From positions 1 to 43,661 of the forward strand of contig CAIQHU010000180.1 in NCBI GenBank assembly GCA_903871735.1: DNA of 43,661 nt, given 5' to 3'. A program made the translations under genes and the position numbers. Below the pieces are notes generated by a model. The model had not been told where the DNA came from. It saw only the letters and a list, made by a program, of their open reading frames with translations, and did not search any database. Positions 25,424-34,326 of this stretch are shown here, piece by piece. The DNA is from an uncultured beta proteobacterium (GTDB lineage: Bacteria > Pseudomonadota > Gammaproteobacteria > Burkholderiales > Burkholderiaceae). Each line of letters starts with the position of its first letter. The stretch's first letter is position 1.

Positions 25424-28400
25424 ATGAATAAACCAAACGAAATACCTATCTTAACTACCCGCCTTTTACAGCAGACTTCTGGCCAAATCTTCTCAGACTC
25501 TGCAAGTCGAGGCCGTTATGCTACAGATGCATCGATTTATCAAACGATGCCTAAGGCAGTTTTTATTCCCAAAACAGCAGATGATGTGGTGGCAGCGATT
25601 GGCATCGCGGCTGAGTTATCAGTTCCTATTTTAGCAAGAGGCGGCGGAACTAGTCAGTGCGGGCAAACAACTGGCGCAGCCCTAGTCATTGATAACAGCC
25701 CTCATTTTAGAAAATTACTGCATCTGGATTTAGAAGAAAAAACGGTTGAAGTGGAACCGGGCATGGTCCTAGACCATCTCAATCAGTTACTAAAGCCCCA
25801 CCAACTTTGGTTTCCTGTCGACGTCTCAACCTCTGGCCAAGCCACCATTGGAGGAATGGCCGGGAATAATTCCTGCGGTAGCCGGTCAATTCAATATGGC
25901 AATATGGTACATAACGTTCTGGGCATCGACGCCTGGCTAGCTGACGGGACTCTTGCACAATTTGGCAAGATAGGCCATGCCCAAGGCAAAGCGCTTGAGC
26001 TGGGCAATTTCGTACAGTCGCTTGCTAAGCAATACCAGTCCGAGATTATCACCCACTGGCCAAAGGTACTTCGGCGTGTCGCGGGCTATAACCTCGACAT
26101 CTTTGATAATCAGAGTGAAAAGCCTTACACAACAGACGGGCATGTTAATTTGGCGCATCTTTTAGTCGGTAGTGAAGGCACTCTAAGTTACTTTAAAAAA
26201 TTAAAACTGCAATTATCTCCCCTACCAATCCACAAAGTACTTGGTGTGATTAATTTTGTAAACTTTCATCAAGCCATGCAAAGTGCGCAATATATCGTCA
26301 AATTAGGCCCTTGTGCTGTTGAACTCGTTGATCGCACAATGATTGATTTGGCAAGGCATAATCCCGTATTCAAAAAAGTGATTGAAACCGGTTTAATTGA
26401 TAAAGCCGCACCAACTCCAGAGGCCATCCTACTAGTCGAGTTTGCTGGTGATGAACTCAAACCACTGATTCAGCAAGTGAATGATCTAACAGTTCTCATG
26501 TGTGATCTTGGTCACCCAAACTCAGTTGTTCAGTTAATCGATCCTTCTGCCCAAAAAAATCTTTGGGAAGTTCGTAAAGCTGGGCTCAATATTATGATGA
26601 GCTTAAAAGGTGATGGAAAGCCAGTAAGCTTCATTGAAGATTGCGCAGTTCCACTTGAACATCTTGCTGAATATACAGACGCTTTAACCGAAGTATTTAC
26701 CAAGCATGGTACCCGAGGAACTTGGTATGCCCATGCCTCAGTTGGGACTTTACACGTCAGACCAATACTAGATATGCGCCGTGACGGCGCCGCCAAAATG
26801 CGGGCCATTGCCGAGGAGGCGGCAGTCCTTGTCAAGCGCTTTAAAGGGGCCTTTAGCGGAGAACACGGCGATGGAATCTCAAGGGGTGAGTGGGTGCAAT
26901 GGCAATTTGGCCCTAAACTGAATGAGGCCTTGATTGCAATTAAAAATGCCTTTGATCCAAATCAGCTCTTTAATCCTGGGAAAATCGTACATACCCCTAA
27001 AATGGATGACCAGAGTCTATTTCGGTTTAGTCCACAGTACCAAGTCATTCCACTAAAAACTTCACTCGACTGGTCAGCTTGGAATGTACAAAACAATCCA
27101 ATGACAGAGGAAGTTTCTAGTTCAGGAACTGGTCAAGATCCCGCCCAAGGTTTTGCCAAAGCAGTTGAAATGTGTAATAACAACGGGCATTGCCGTAAAT
27201 TTGATACAGGGACAATGTGTCCGAGTTACCGAGTAACTCGTGACGAGCAGCATGTCACCAGAGGCAGAGCCAATACCTTACGCTTAGCACTTTCCAATCA
27301 ACTTGATTCAGACGCCTTTATCGGTAGCGCTGTTAAAGAGGCTTTGGATTTATGCGTGAGCTGTAAGGGCTGTAAAAGAGAGTGTCCTACGGGTGTAGAT
27401 ATGGCGAAGATGAAGATAGAATTCTTAAGCCACTACAAAGCAAAACACGGCTTTACGCTGCGTGATCGCCTCATTGCGCATTTGCCGCAATATGCTAGTT
27501 GGATTAGTCAAATTCCTTTTCTAGCCAGTTTAATGAATGTCCGAAATCGAATTCCTGTCTTAGCGAAATTGATCGAAAAAATGACTGGAATATCAGCTTC
27601 GCGAACGCTGCCAAAATGGCGCAGCGATACAATTTGGAAAAATCCGATTGCAAAGAATCCTCCGGAGATATTTAGTCAATCAAAAAAACCTGTTGTGCTC
27701 TGGGCGGATACTTTTAATGGATATTTTGAACCTGAAAATATCTTGGCAGCTAAAAATGTTCTAGAAGCAAATGGCTACAGTGTTCATATTCCAATGAAGT
27801 CTCAAGGACACTACTGTTGCGGAAGAACTTTTCTAAGTAGCGGTATGATCGCTCAAGCCGCTGCTAGCGCGCAAGAACTCTTAGAAGTATTACTTCCATT
27901 TGCAACTCAAGGTATTCCGATTATTGGACTTGAGCCCTCTTGCTTACTGAGTTTGCGTGATGAATTTTTAGTTATGGGACTGGGTGATGGGGCACAAATT
28001 ATCGAAAAAAATAGCTTCACATTTGAAGAATTCTTACTCAAAGAATACCTGTGTGGAAATTTCAAACCAAACTTCACCCCTGCAGTACAAGAAATGTTGA
28101 TTCATGGCCATTGCCATCAAAAAGCGTTTGATGTTGTCACACCAATGCAGACCCTTTTAGGGCTTATTCCAAATGCCAACCCACAATTAATCGAAACTTC
28201 TTGTTGCGGTATGGCTGGTAATTTTGGTTATGAAGTAGAACATCAAGAAATTTCTATGCAAATGGCTGAATTACAACTATTGCCGGCTATCCGAAAAGCG
28301 TCTGATAAATTGATAGTAGCTGATGGGACGAGCTGTCGCCATCAGATATTAGATGGTACTAAGCGTCATGCTTTACATCTAGCAGTCGTTTTAGAAAAAC

Positions 28401-28429
28401 ATCTTCCCACAAAAATTACCGCATCCTAA
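25424..28429 (+). CDS. FAD-linked oxidase fused to Fe-S/CCG module (GlcD-GlpC/YdiJ-like)
   Basis: I start the gene at ATG 25424 (MNKPNEIP); the frame is open back to 25325, but the extra residues are not protein-like. The 1001-residue protein has an N-terminal FAD_binding_4 domain (ILARGGGTSQCGQTTG, about residues 75-90), the FAD oxidase C-terminal domain (FSGEHGDGISRGEW), two ferredoxin clusters (CNNNGHC near 582 and CVSCKGCKRECP near 644), and two CCG domains (CCGRT near 798, SCCGMAGNFGYE near 925). This arrangement matches D-2-hydroxyacid dehydrogenases such as YdiJ and D-lactate/glycolate oxidases that pass electrons to quinone or cytochrome. It is divergent from the aminotransferase-ThDP pair and probably co-transcribed with the broken Bug(8). 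Confidence 0.88.
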   Translation: MNKPNEIPILTTRLLQQTSGQIFSDSASRGRYATDASIYQTMPKAVFIPKTADDVVAAIGIAAELSVPILARGGGTSQCGQTTGAALVIDNSPHFRKLLHLDLEEKTVEVEPGMVLDHLNQLLKPHQLWFPVDVSTSGQATIGGMAGNNSCGSRSIQYGNMVHNVLGIDAWLADGTLAQFGKIGHAQGKALELGNFVQSLAKQYQSEIITHWPKVLRRVAGYNLDIFDNQSEKPYTTDGHVNLAHLLVGSEGTLSYFKKLKLQLSPLPIHKVLGVINFVNFHQAMQSAQYIVKLGPCAVELVDRTMIDLARHNPVFKKVIETGLIDKAAPTPEAILLVEFAGDELKPLIQQVNDLTVLMCDLGHPNSVVQLIDPSAQKNLWEVRKAGLNIMMSLKGDGKPVSFIEDCAVPLEHLAEYTDALTEVFTKHGTRGTWYAHASVGTLHVRPILDMRRDGAAKMRAIAEEAAVLVKRFKGAFSGEHGDGISRGEWVQWQFGPKLNEALIAIKNAFDPNQLFNPGKIVHTPKMDDQSLFRFSPQYQVIPLKTSLDWSAWNVQNNPMTEEVSSSGTGQDPAQGFAKAVEMCNNNGHCRKFDTGTMCPSYRVTRDEQHVTRGRANTLRLALSNQLDSDAFIGSAVKEALDLCVSCKGCKRECPTGVDMAKMKIEFLSHYKAKHGFTLRDRLIAHLPQYASWISQIPFLASLMNVRNRIPVLAKLIEKMTGISASRTLPKWRSDTIWKNPIAKNPPEIFSQSKKPVVLWADTFNGYFEPENILAAKNVLEANGYSVHIPMKSQGHYCCGRTFLSSGMIAQAAASAQELLEVLLPFATQGIPIIGLEPSCLLSLRDEFLVMGLGDGAQIIEKNSFTFEEFLLKEYLCGNFKPNFTPAVQEMLIHGHCHQKAFDVVTPMQTLLGLIPNANPQLIETSCCGMAGNFGYEVEHQEISMQMAELQLLPAIRKASDKLIVADGTSCRHQILDGTKRHALHLAVVLEKHLPTKITAS

Positions 28430-28460
28430 TAACAATTACTAAAAACAACCTGGAGACATC

Positions 28461-29438
28461 ATGCAACTTATCAGACTGATCCTTTTATCATCAAGTGTTT
28501 TCCTTTTTTCTAATGCTGCTATCAGTTAAACCTTCCCAGCTCCCAACAAACCAATCCGGCTGATTGTGGGATTTGCCCCTGGCGGAGGAACTGATATTGT
28601 TGCACGAGCACTTGCCCCTAAAATTGGTGAGATCCTTGGGCAATCTGTCATTGTCGAAACGCGCTCCGGTGCTGCTGGCACAATTGCTGCAGATATGGTT
28701 TCTAAATCTGCTCCAGATGGACATACCCTACTGATGGGACACTCCAACTCGAATGCCATTGCGCCATTTGTTCTAGCTAAAGTGCCGTATAACGCAGCCA
28801 ATGACTTTTCACCCATTACCTATGTGGGCTACGTGCCTAATATCTTGGCAATCAATCCAAATATTCCAGCAAATACGGTTGCAGAACTGGTAAGCCTTGC
28901 AAAAAGTAAACCTGGACAGTTTACCTACGGCTCCTCAGGTACGGGCAGTACCCAACATCTAGCGGGAGCTCTATTTGGAAAAATATCTCAGATCGAAATA
29001 AATCATATTCCTTATAAAGGTAGTGGCCAAGCAATTATTGATCTACTTGCCGGTCAAATTACGATGAATTTCGATACGATGCCGCCAGTCCTTGAGCATA
29101 TTCGTGCTGGAAAAATAAGAGTATTAGCCATCTCAACGCCTAAGCGCTTAGACTTGTTATCTCAAGTCCCAACCTTTAGCGAGGTAGGAATACAGGGTTT
29201 TGATGTTACAAACTGGTATGCCATTATTGGTCCTAAAGGAATGGCTCCAGAGGTTGTTGCCAAAATAGACCGTGCCGTGCGAGGCGCTATGTCTGAGCCA
29301 GCGATTAAAGCCACACTCGATGCCCAAGGTCTGCAAACGAGTGGCCCAAGCACTCCCGAGGCCTTTGGAATTTTTATCAAAGCTGAACTAGATAAATATT
29401 CAAAAATGGTTAAAGAGTTAAATATCAAATCTGAATAA
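28461..29438 (+). pseudogene. Bug/TctC-family substrate-binding protein (8), broken by a nonsense codon
   Basis: GGAG lies 6 bases before ATG 28461, which starts a normal Bug signal peptide: MQLIRLILLSSSVFLFSNAA then I-S. The next codon is TAA (28527-28529), exactly where other Bug proteins have the Gln after the cleavage site, so a single C-to-T change of CAA to TAA explains it. The frame then resumes immediately: NKPIRLIVGFAPGGGTDIVAR, VETRSGAAGTI, APDGHTLLMG and NHIPYKGSGQAIIDLLAG to the stop at 29436-29438. Internal start GTG 28566 would give a product without leader. The rest is intact, suggesting very recent inactivation or a sequencing error. Confidence 0.85.
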
Positions 29439-29447
29439 TTAACCAGT

Positions 29448-29478
29448 GACTAGCTCGCAATTGCTAAACGAGCTAGTC
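29448..29478. terminator. Hairpin at convergent junction
   Basis: GACTAGCTCG (29448-29457) and CGAGCTAGTC (29469-29478) form a perfect 10-bp stem between the broken Bug(8) and the convergent Bug(9). No clear T-run follows. Confidence 0.5.
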
Positions 29479-29492
29479 GTGAATGATCTAAA

Positions 29493-30518
29493 CTACTCCG
29501 CTTTGATGTTTTTCTCACGAATTACTTTTGCCCACATCTCTTTTTCTTCTCGCATTTGTTGTGCAAATTGATTGGGGTTATTAGCAACAATTTCATTACC
29601 ACCTTTTAGTGCAAAACTAGCAATATCAGGTGTTGCCATAATCTTGGCTACAGTGCTGCTTAATTTATTTTGTAAATCAACAGATAATCCGGGTGGGGCT
29701 AGCATACCCAACCAAATATAAGCAGCTAATCCATTTAAGCCATGTTCAGCCATCGTCGGGGCATTCGGAGCTGCACTCGAGCGTTTGTCAGCAAATACTG
29801 CCAAGCCACGCATCTTGCCAGCATTAACCATCTGCTGCGAATTACCAACACTGTCACAAAACATTTGTGTCTCCCCAGCTATTAATGCAGCCTGCGCTGG
29901 AGCGGCACCTTTATATGGCACATGCACAATACTTGTCCCAGCAGCTCCATTAAAGAGTTCACAGGCTAAATGCCCACCACTACCAATTCCAACACTGGAG
30001 TAATTTAATTGCCCTGGACGGGCTTTAACATACTGAATATATTCAGGCAAAGTCTTAACGGGTAAACTTGGATTAACCAGCAAATACATCGGATATTTAA
30101 TCGCCATCGAGATCGGAGAAAAATCTTTTACTGATTCATAGGGCGGTGGCATTTTTAATAAAGGACTTATTAAATGTGCGCTATTTGATGTGAATAATAA
30201 TGTATACCCATCCGCCGGGGCATTCATGACTAGTAAGGTCCCTGTAGCACCAGTCCCCCCCACCTTGTTATCAACTACCACGGGCTGCTTCCATTCTTCT
30301 TGCATTTTATTGGCAATTAAACGAGCGTAGTTGTCAGTCGGCCCACCCGGCGGGAAAGGTACAACCATTTTGATTGCGCGATTTGGATAATTTGGGTCTG
30401 CCAAAGCCTGTTGAGAAACAATACCCAAAAACAAAGCACCAAAACATAGCGCCGCAAAATTTACTCGATTGATTTCAGATACCAGTTTTGGAAATATTTG
30501 TGTTTGGATAAATCTCAT
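29493..30518 (-). CDS. Bug/TctC-family periplasmic substrate-binding protein (9)
   Basis: A 341-residue receptor with a long leader ending at QQALA near residue 40. Landmarks: IKMVVPFPPGGPTDNYAR, VVDNKVGGTGATG, APADGYTLLF, VHVPYKGAAPAQAALIAGE and YIWLGMLAPPGLS. GAGGTGAG upstream supports ATG 30518. It is a single-gene unit, convergent with the broken Bug(8) and divergent from Bug(10), so three Bug genes lie side by side here with no enzyme between them. Confidence 0.92.
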   Translation of the reverse strand: MRFIQTQIFPKLVSEINRVNFAALCFGALFLGIVSQQALADPNYPNRAIKMVVPFPPGGPTDNYARLIANKMQEEWKQPVVVDNKVGGTGATGTLLVMNAPADGYTLLFTSNSAHLISPLLKMPPPYESVKDFSPISMAIKYPMYLLVNPSLPVKTLPEYIQYVKARPGQLNYSSVGIGSGGHLACELFNGAAGTSIVHVPYKGAAPAQAALIAGETQMFCDSVGNSQQMVNAGKMRGLAVFADKRSSAAPNAPTMAEHGLNGLAAYIWLGMLAPPGLSVDLQNKLSSTVAKIMATPDIASFALKGGNEIVANNPNQFAQQMREEKEMWAKVIREKNIKAE

Positions 30519-30689
30519 GGTCTCACCTCTTGTAATTTTTTCAACTCTAAAGAAAAACGATCAACATCAATCGCCAGGATAATTCTCACCGTACCAAATT
30601 AAAACTATTTTTAGTATTTTGTAGTTGCTCAACATCAGAAATTAGTTTACATTCTAATCATAAAAAATCAAACATCAAGGAGAAACTAG

Positions 30690-31688
30690 GTGAATACAAT
30701 AAACCGCAATACTAATTCGCAACTTTCTTACATAACAATTATTCTAACTCTACTTTTTATTAGCCTCTTTTTTCCAAATGCGATAGCGCAGAACTACCCA
30801 AACAAACCAATAAAAATTATCATTCCATTTCCAGCTGGTGATCCAATCGATGTCATCACTAGAATGATTGCGCCTAAATTAACCGAAACTTTAGGTCAAT
30901 CAATCATTGTCGAAAATATTGCTGGCGGTAGCGGATCAATTGGAATTACAGCTCTAACTAAAGCTACTGCTGATGGTTACACCATATCCGCTGTTCAAAC
31001 GGGTAATCTCATTGTGCTGCCGCAAACACTTAAATCCGTTAAATACAATACGTTAAAAGATATCGCTCCAATTGCCCTAGTCCTAAAAAATTACCAAGGA
31101 ATTGCAGCTACTACAAACGCGCCTTTTAACAACTTAAAAGAAATGGTTGCTTATGCAAAAGCGAATCCCGGAAAACTCAGCTTAGCTACGAATGGTGAGG
31201 GTGGTTACCCACACCTTACCTTTGAAGATTTTAGAATGCGTGCTAACTTTACCTATCTACATATCCCCTATAAAGGTAGTGTTCAACTTAGTACCGATCT
31301 CATTGGTGGACAAGTTCAAGTAGGAATCTTAGGGTTCGCCTCGTTTATTCCTCATATCCGAAGCGGTAAACTGAAATTGCTAGGTATTAGTAGTTCCGTG
31401 AAAGTCTCTTCTTGGCCCGATGCTCAGCTAACCAGCGAGGTTGTGCCAGGCTTTAGTGCTGAAGGATGGTTTGGCTATGGGGCCCCAGGTGGAACTTCTC
31501 CCGAAGTGATCAAACTTCTCAATCAGGCAATTAATCTAGCGTTTACCGATAAAGCAATTATTAATAAACTCTCTGAACTCAATTTAATGATCGAATCACA
31601 AAGTCCAGCCTATTTTGAGGAAGTCATTTTGAATGACTTTAGCCGGTATGCTGGGATTGTTAAAGCCTCTGGCCTTCAACCGCAATAA
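30690..31688 (+). CDS. Bug/TctC-family periplasmic substrate-binding protein (10)
   Basis: The start is GTG 30690, with a strong AAGGAG (30677-30682) 7 bases upstream. The 332-residue protein has a signal peptide ending at AIAQ (about residue 34). The ligand loop reads IIPFPAGDPIDVITR, lacking the double Gly, and downstream NGEGGYPHLTFED and SPAYFEEV are shared with Bug(3), so the two are close paralogues of a distinct subgroup. Other landmarks: ENIAGGSGSIG and LHIPYKGSVQLSTDLIGG. Its end is only 4 bases from the convergent DctP-like gene. Confidence 0.9.
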   Translation: MNTINRNTNSQLSYITIILTLLFISLFFPNAIAQNYPNKPIKIIIPFPAGDPIDVITRMIAPKLTETLGQSIIVENIAGGSGSIGITALTKATADGYTISAVQTGNLIVLPQTLKSVKYNTLKDIAPIALVLKNYQGIAATTNAPFNNLKEMVAYAKANPGKLSLATNGEGGYPHLTFEDFRMRANFTYLHIPYKGSVQLSTDLIGGQVQVGILGFASFIPHIRSGKLKLLGISSSVKVSSWPDAQLTSEVVPGFSAEGWFGYGAPGGTSPEVIKLLNQAINLAFTDKAIINKLSELNLMIESQSPAYFEEVILNDFSRYAGIVKASGLQPQ

Positions 31689-31692
31689 TTTT

Positions 31693-32643
31693 TTATTCAG
31701 CAAGCTTGCCGACCTGCGCTTCTAATAAGCCCCACACTTCGGAACCAAGCTCTGCTTTCCAGCGTTGATAAAAAGTTCCAGCTAAACGCTGTCTAAATGG
31801 CTTCGTATCGACCATATTAAAGACCATCCCCTGACTCTTTAGAGAAGTCGCTAACTCCAAATTCAGATCAATCGTATATTGTCGTTGTCTACCAATGTGA
31901 ATCCGCACTTGATGCAAAATAATTTCCTGAATATCTACCGGTAAAGCCTCCCAAAAACCTAGATTACCAATTAAATTAAATCCTGACCACATATGGGAGG
32001 TCATACTGACATATTTAGTCACTTCATGTAACTTGAGTGAATCAATAATGGCTAAGGGATTTTCTTGAGCCTGTAATTTTCCCGTCTTCAACGCATCATA
32101 TAGTTCCAGGACAAATAGCGGTACCGGCTCAGCGCCAAGGGCACGGAAGGTTTCTTCAAATACTTGCCCCTCAGGAATACGGATTACCAGCCCCTCTAAG
32201 TCACTGACGTCTTTAACTGGTTGGGTATTCGTAACAATATGCCTAAAACCATTTTCCATTAAGCCGCCAGGAACAAGATACAAACCTTTTGTGCTAAGCT
32301 CACGCCGCAAATATTCGCCTAACAAACCATCCATCGATCCATATACGTCAGTATTATCTCTAAAAGCAAAGGGAAGACTTTGAACATTCATTGTCGGTGT
32401 GATCGGTCCTAGAATACTGCCCATCAATGCGTAAAACTGAATATCCCCCTGTATAACCCCATCAACGATATCTAAGTGCGATTTTTTTAAACCGCCATTA
32501 TCTGCTAAAACTTCCATAACTACTCGACCATCCGTAGCTTTTTCAACATCATTCCATAAGTCCACTAGAAATGGATGTACATGACTTTTCTCCGGCTGAT
32601 AGTGCAACTGTTTACCGTACCAAATTTTTTTCTGATTTTCCAA
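31693..32643 (-). CDS. TRAP-type DctP-like solute-binding protein without signal peptide
   Basis: A 316-residue DctP-family protein: IWYGKQLHYQPEKSHVHPF, then GVIQGDIQFYALMG, a central MENGFRHIVTNTQPVKDVSD followed by LEGLVIRIPEGQVFEETFRALGA with the conserved Arg (R-I-P), and ALKTGKLQAQENPL. These are typical of TRAP C4-dicarboxylate receptors. The start appears to be TTG 32643; an in-frame stop at 32659-32661 leaves no room for a leader peptide, so the product should be cytoplasmic unless the gene is truncated. There are no dctQ or dctM genes nearby. It follows Bug(11) by 29 bases on the same strand, so the two receptors may share a transcript. Confidence 0.82.
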   Translation of the reverse strand: MENQKKIWYGKQLHYQPEKSHVHPFLVDLWNDVEKATDGRVVMEVLADNGGLKKSHLDIVDGVIQGDIQFYALMGSILGPITPTMNVQSLPFAFRDNTDVYGSMDGLLGEYLRRELSTKGLYLVPGGLMENGFRHIVTNTQPVKDVSDLEGLVIRIPEGQVFEETFRALGAEPVPLFVLELYDALKTGKLQAQENPLAIIDSLKLHEVTKYVSMTSHMWSGFNLIGNLGFWEALPVDIQEIILHQVRIHIGRQRQYTIDLNLELATSLKSQGMVFNMVDTKPFRQRLAGTFYQRWKAELGSEVWGLLEAQVGKLAE

Positions 32644-32672
32644 AAAACACCTTTCTATTTAACGCGTAATAT

Positions 32673-33668
32673 CTACTCAGCCTTAATTTGAGCATCCTCA
32701 ATTACCTTACCCATCTTTTGGTAATCTGCCGCCATGTAAGCACCCATCTGTATTGCACTCATAGCCATTGGATCAATCCCGTTATCTGCCAATTTCTTAG
32801 CCACATCAAATGAGTTCACCACTTTAAATAACTCCGTTGATAATTTACTAACTACTTCATCTGGCGTATTAGGTGGGGCAACTATACCTATCCATGAAGC
32901 GTAGTTATATCCTTTAACACCTGACTCAGCAATCGTTGGCACCTCCGGTAATGTATTAGTTCTTTGCGCACCAGCAATTCCGATTGGCTTTAATTTACCT
33001 GACTTAATTAAAGGCAAAACTGTTCCTATGGCATTGAACATCGCTGCCACTTCACCCCCTGCAGTCCCAACTGCCGCTTGGCTTGCTCCTTTATAGGGCA
33101 CATGTACAAGTTTGACATTGGCAAGGGACTCAAACATTGCCATCGCAATATGTTGCGGACTGCCAACCCCGCCAGAGGCGTAATTCACTTTTCCTGGATT
33201 GGCCTTAATATAGGCAATAAACTCTGGAATCGTATTGACTGGAATACTAGGATGAACCACTAAGACAGTTGGCAAAACAGCAATCATGCCTACAGGCTTA
33301 AACAGTTTGGGGTCATAAGAAACTTTGCGCAGTTGTGGTAGCACTCCTAAGATCGCATTATTACAGCCACAAAATGTATATCCATCAGCTGTGGCGCGCA
33401 TGACTTTTTCTGCGCCAATAGCACCGGATGCACCAGTCTGATTATCTATTAACAAAGTCTGACCTAAGGCAGTCCCCAAGCGTTCTGCAACAATGCGAAG
33501 AGCGACGTCCGATGCACTTCCAGTAGCAAGTGGCGTCACTAAATTGATTGGGCGATTAGGCCAAGACTGAGCAATAGCGAGTTGGCTAAAAATCATCGCC
33601 ATCAAACCAATCATTGAAAAGTTGATTTGTATAGCCAGTTGCTTAAAGCTGTATTGGTAATATCTCAA
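32673..33668 (-). CDS. Bug/TctC-family periplasmic substrate-binding protein (11)
   Basis: A 331-residue receptor starting at TTG 33668, supported by AAGGAGG 6 bases upstream. The signal peptide ends at AIAQ (about residue 34). Landmarks: INLVTPLATGSASDVALR (glycine loop divergent from PGGG), IDNQTGASGAIG, TADGYTFCG, VHVPYKGASQAAVGTAGGE and ASWIGIVAPPNTPDE. It precedes the DctP-like gene by 29 bases and lies 88 bases downstream of rfbC on the same strand, so read-through from the rhamnose operon is possible. Confidence 0.92.
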   Translation of the reverse strand: MRYYQYSFKQLAIQINFSMIGLMAMIFSQLAIAQSWPNRPINLVTPLATGSASDVALRIVAERLGTALGQTLLIDNQTGASGAIGAEKVMRATADGYTFCGCNNAILGVLPQLRKVSYDPKLFKPVGMIAVLPTVLVVHPSIPVNTIPEFIAYIKANPGKVNYASGGVGSPQHIAMAMFESLANVKLVHVPYKGASQAAVGTAGGEVAAMFNAIGTVLPLIKSGKLKPIGIAGAQRTNTLPEVPTIAESGVKGYNYASWIGIVAPPNTPDEVVSKLSTELFKVVNSFDVAKKLADNGIDPMAMSAIQMGAYMAADYQKMGKVIEDAQIKAE

Positions 33669-33681
33669 TTGCTCCTCCTTT
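33669..33681 (-). promoter_or_regulatory. Strong Shine-Dalgarno fixing a TTG start
   Basis: On the minus strand AAAAGGAGGAGCAA directly precedes TTG 33668. The near-perfect anti-16S match and the short spacing favour this TTG over the internal Met codons, which would cut into the signal peptide. Confidence 0.7.
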
Positions 33682-33756
33682 TATGAATTATTTTAAATGA
33701 TGCCTACTTAGGATACGTATTACAAAGCATAAGTATTCCTGACTCTCAAGATCAAA

Positions 33757-34314
33757 CTAAAAATAAAATGCATCCTCAAATGATTTTCCAGCAGAGTCTT
33801 TAGCATTAACTAATGGCTCAATACTTTTAGGTAGCTGCCAATCAATTTTGAGTGTGGGATCGTTCCAACGAATGCATTGCTCACTCTTGGCATGCCAATA
33901 GTCAGTTGTTTTATATAAAAATTGTGCCTCTTCTGATAAAACCACAAAGCCATGGGCAAAGCCATCTGGGATCCAAAGTTGTAAATGGTTCTCTGCGCTT
34001 AGCTCGATCCCAGTCCAAACTCCAAAAGTGGGTGATGAGCGCCGAATATCAACCACAACATCATATACACGACCTTGCGTCACACGCACGAGCTTACCCT
34101 GCACATGCTCTGTCTGATAATGCAGGCCTCTCAAAACGTATTGCTTTGAATTGGAGTGATTATCCTGCACAAAAGATTTTGTAACTCCAGTTTTTTCAGT
34201 AAACTCTTGTTGATTAAACGATTCATAAAACCAACCACGCTCGTCTCCAAATACTTTTGGATCTATGATAAGTACATCAGGGATCTCTTTAGTAGGGGTT
34301 ACAGCAATCGGCAT
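33757..34314 (-). CDS. rfbC: dTDP-4-dehydrorhamnose 3,5-epimerase
   Basis: A 185-residue RmlC protein, the usual length. Conserved features: DERGWFYESFNQQEF, VLRGLHYQ (catalytic His), GKLVRVTQGRVYDVVVDIRR and the C-terminal WNDPTLKIDWQLP. It catalyses epimerisation at C3 and C5 of dTDP-4-dehydro-6-deoxyglucose, the third step in dTDP-L-rhamnose synthesis. It is the last gene of the rfbBDAC operon; the rfbA stop is 12 bases upstream. The rhamnose precursor would serve O-antigen or exopolysaccharide synthesis. Confidence 0.96.
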   Translation of the reverse strand: MPIAVTPTKEIPDVLIIDPKVFGDERGWFYESFNQQEFTEKTGVTKSFVQDNHSNSKQYVLRGLHYQTEHVQGKLVRVTQGRVYDVVVDIRRSSPTFGVWTGIELSAENHLQLWIPDGFAHGFVVLSEEAQFLYKTTDYWHAKSEQCIRWNDPTLKIDWQLPKSIEPLVNAKDSAGKSFEDAFYF

Positions 34315-34326
34315 CAGAAAATCCTA

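Noticed and set aside
28566..29438. Broken Bug(8) as an intact gene starting at GTG 28566
   Set aside because: That start falls inside the conserved ligand loop and removes the leader; the ribosome-binding site and leader are at 28461, upstream of the stop.
31693..33668. DctP-like gene and Bug(11) as parts of one binding-protein-dependent transporter
   Set aside because: They belong to different transporter families (TRAP and TTT) and no membrane subunits are present.
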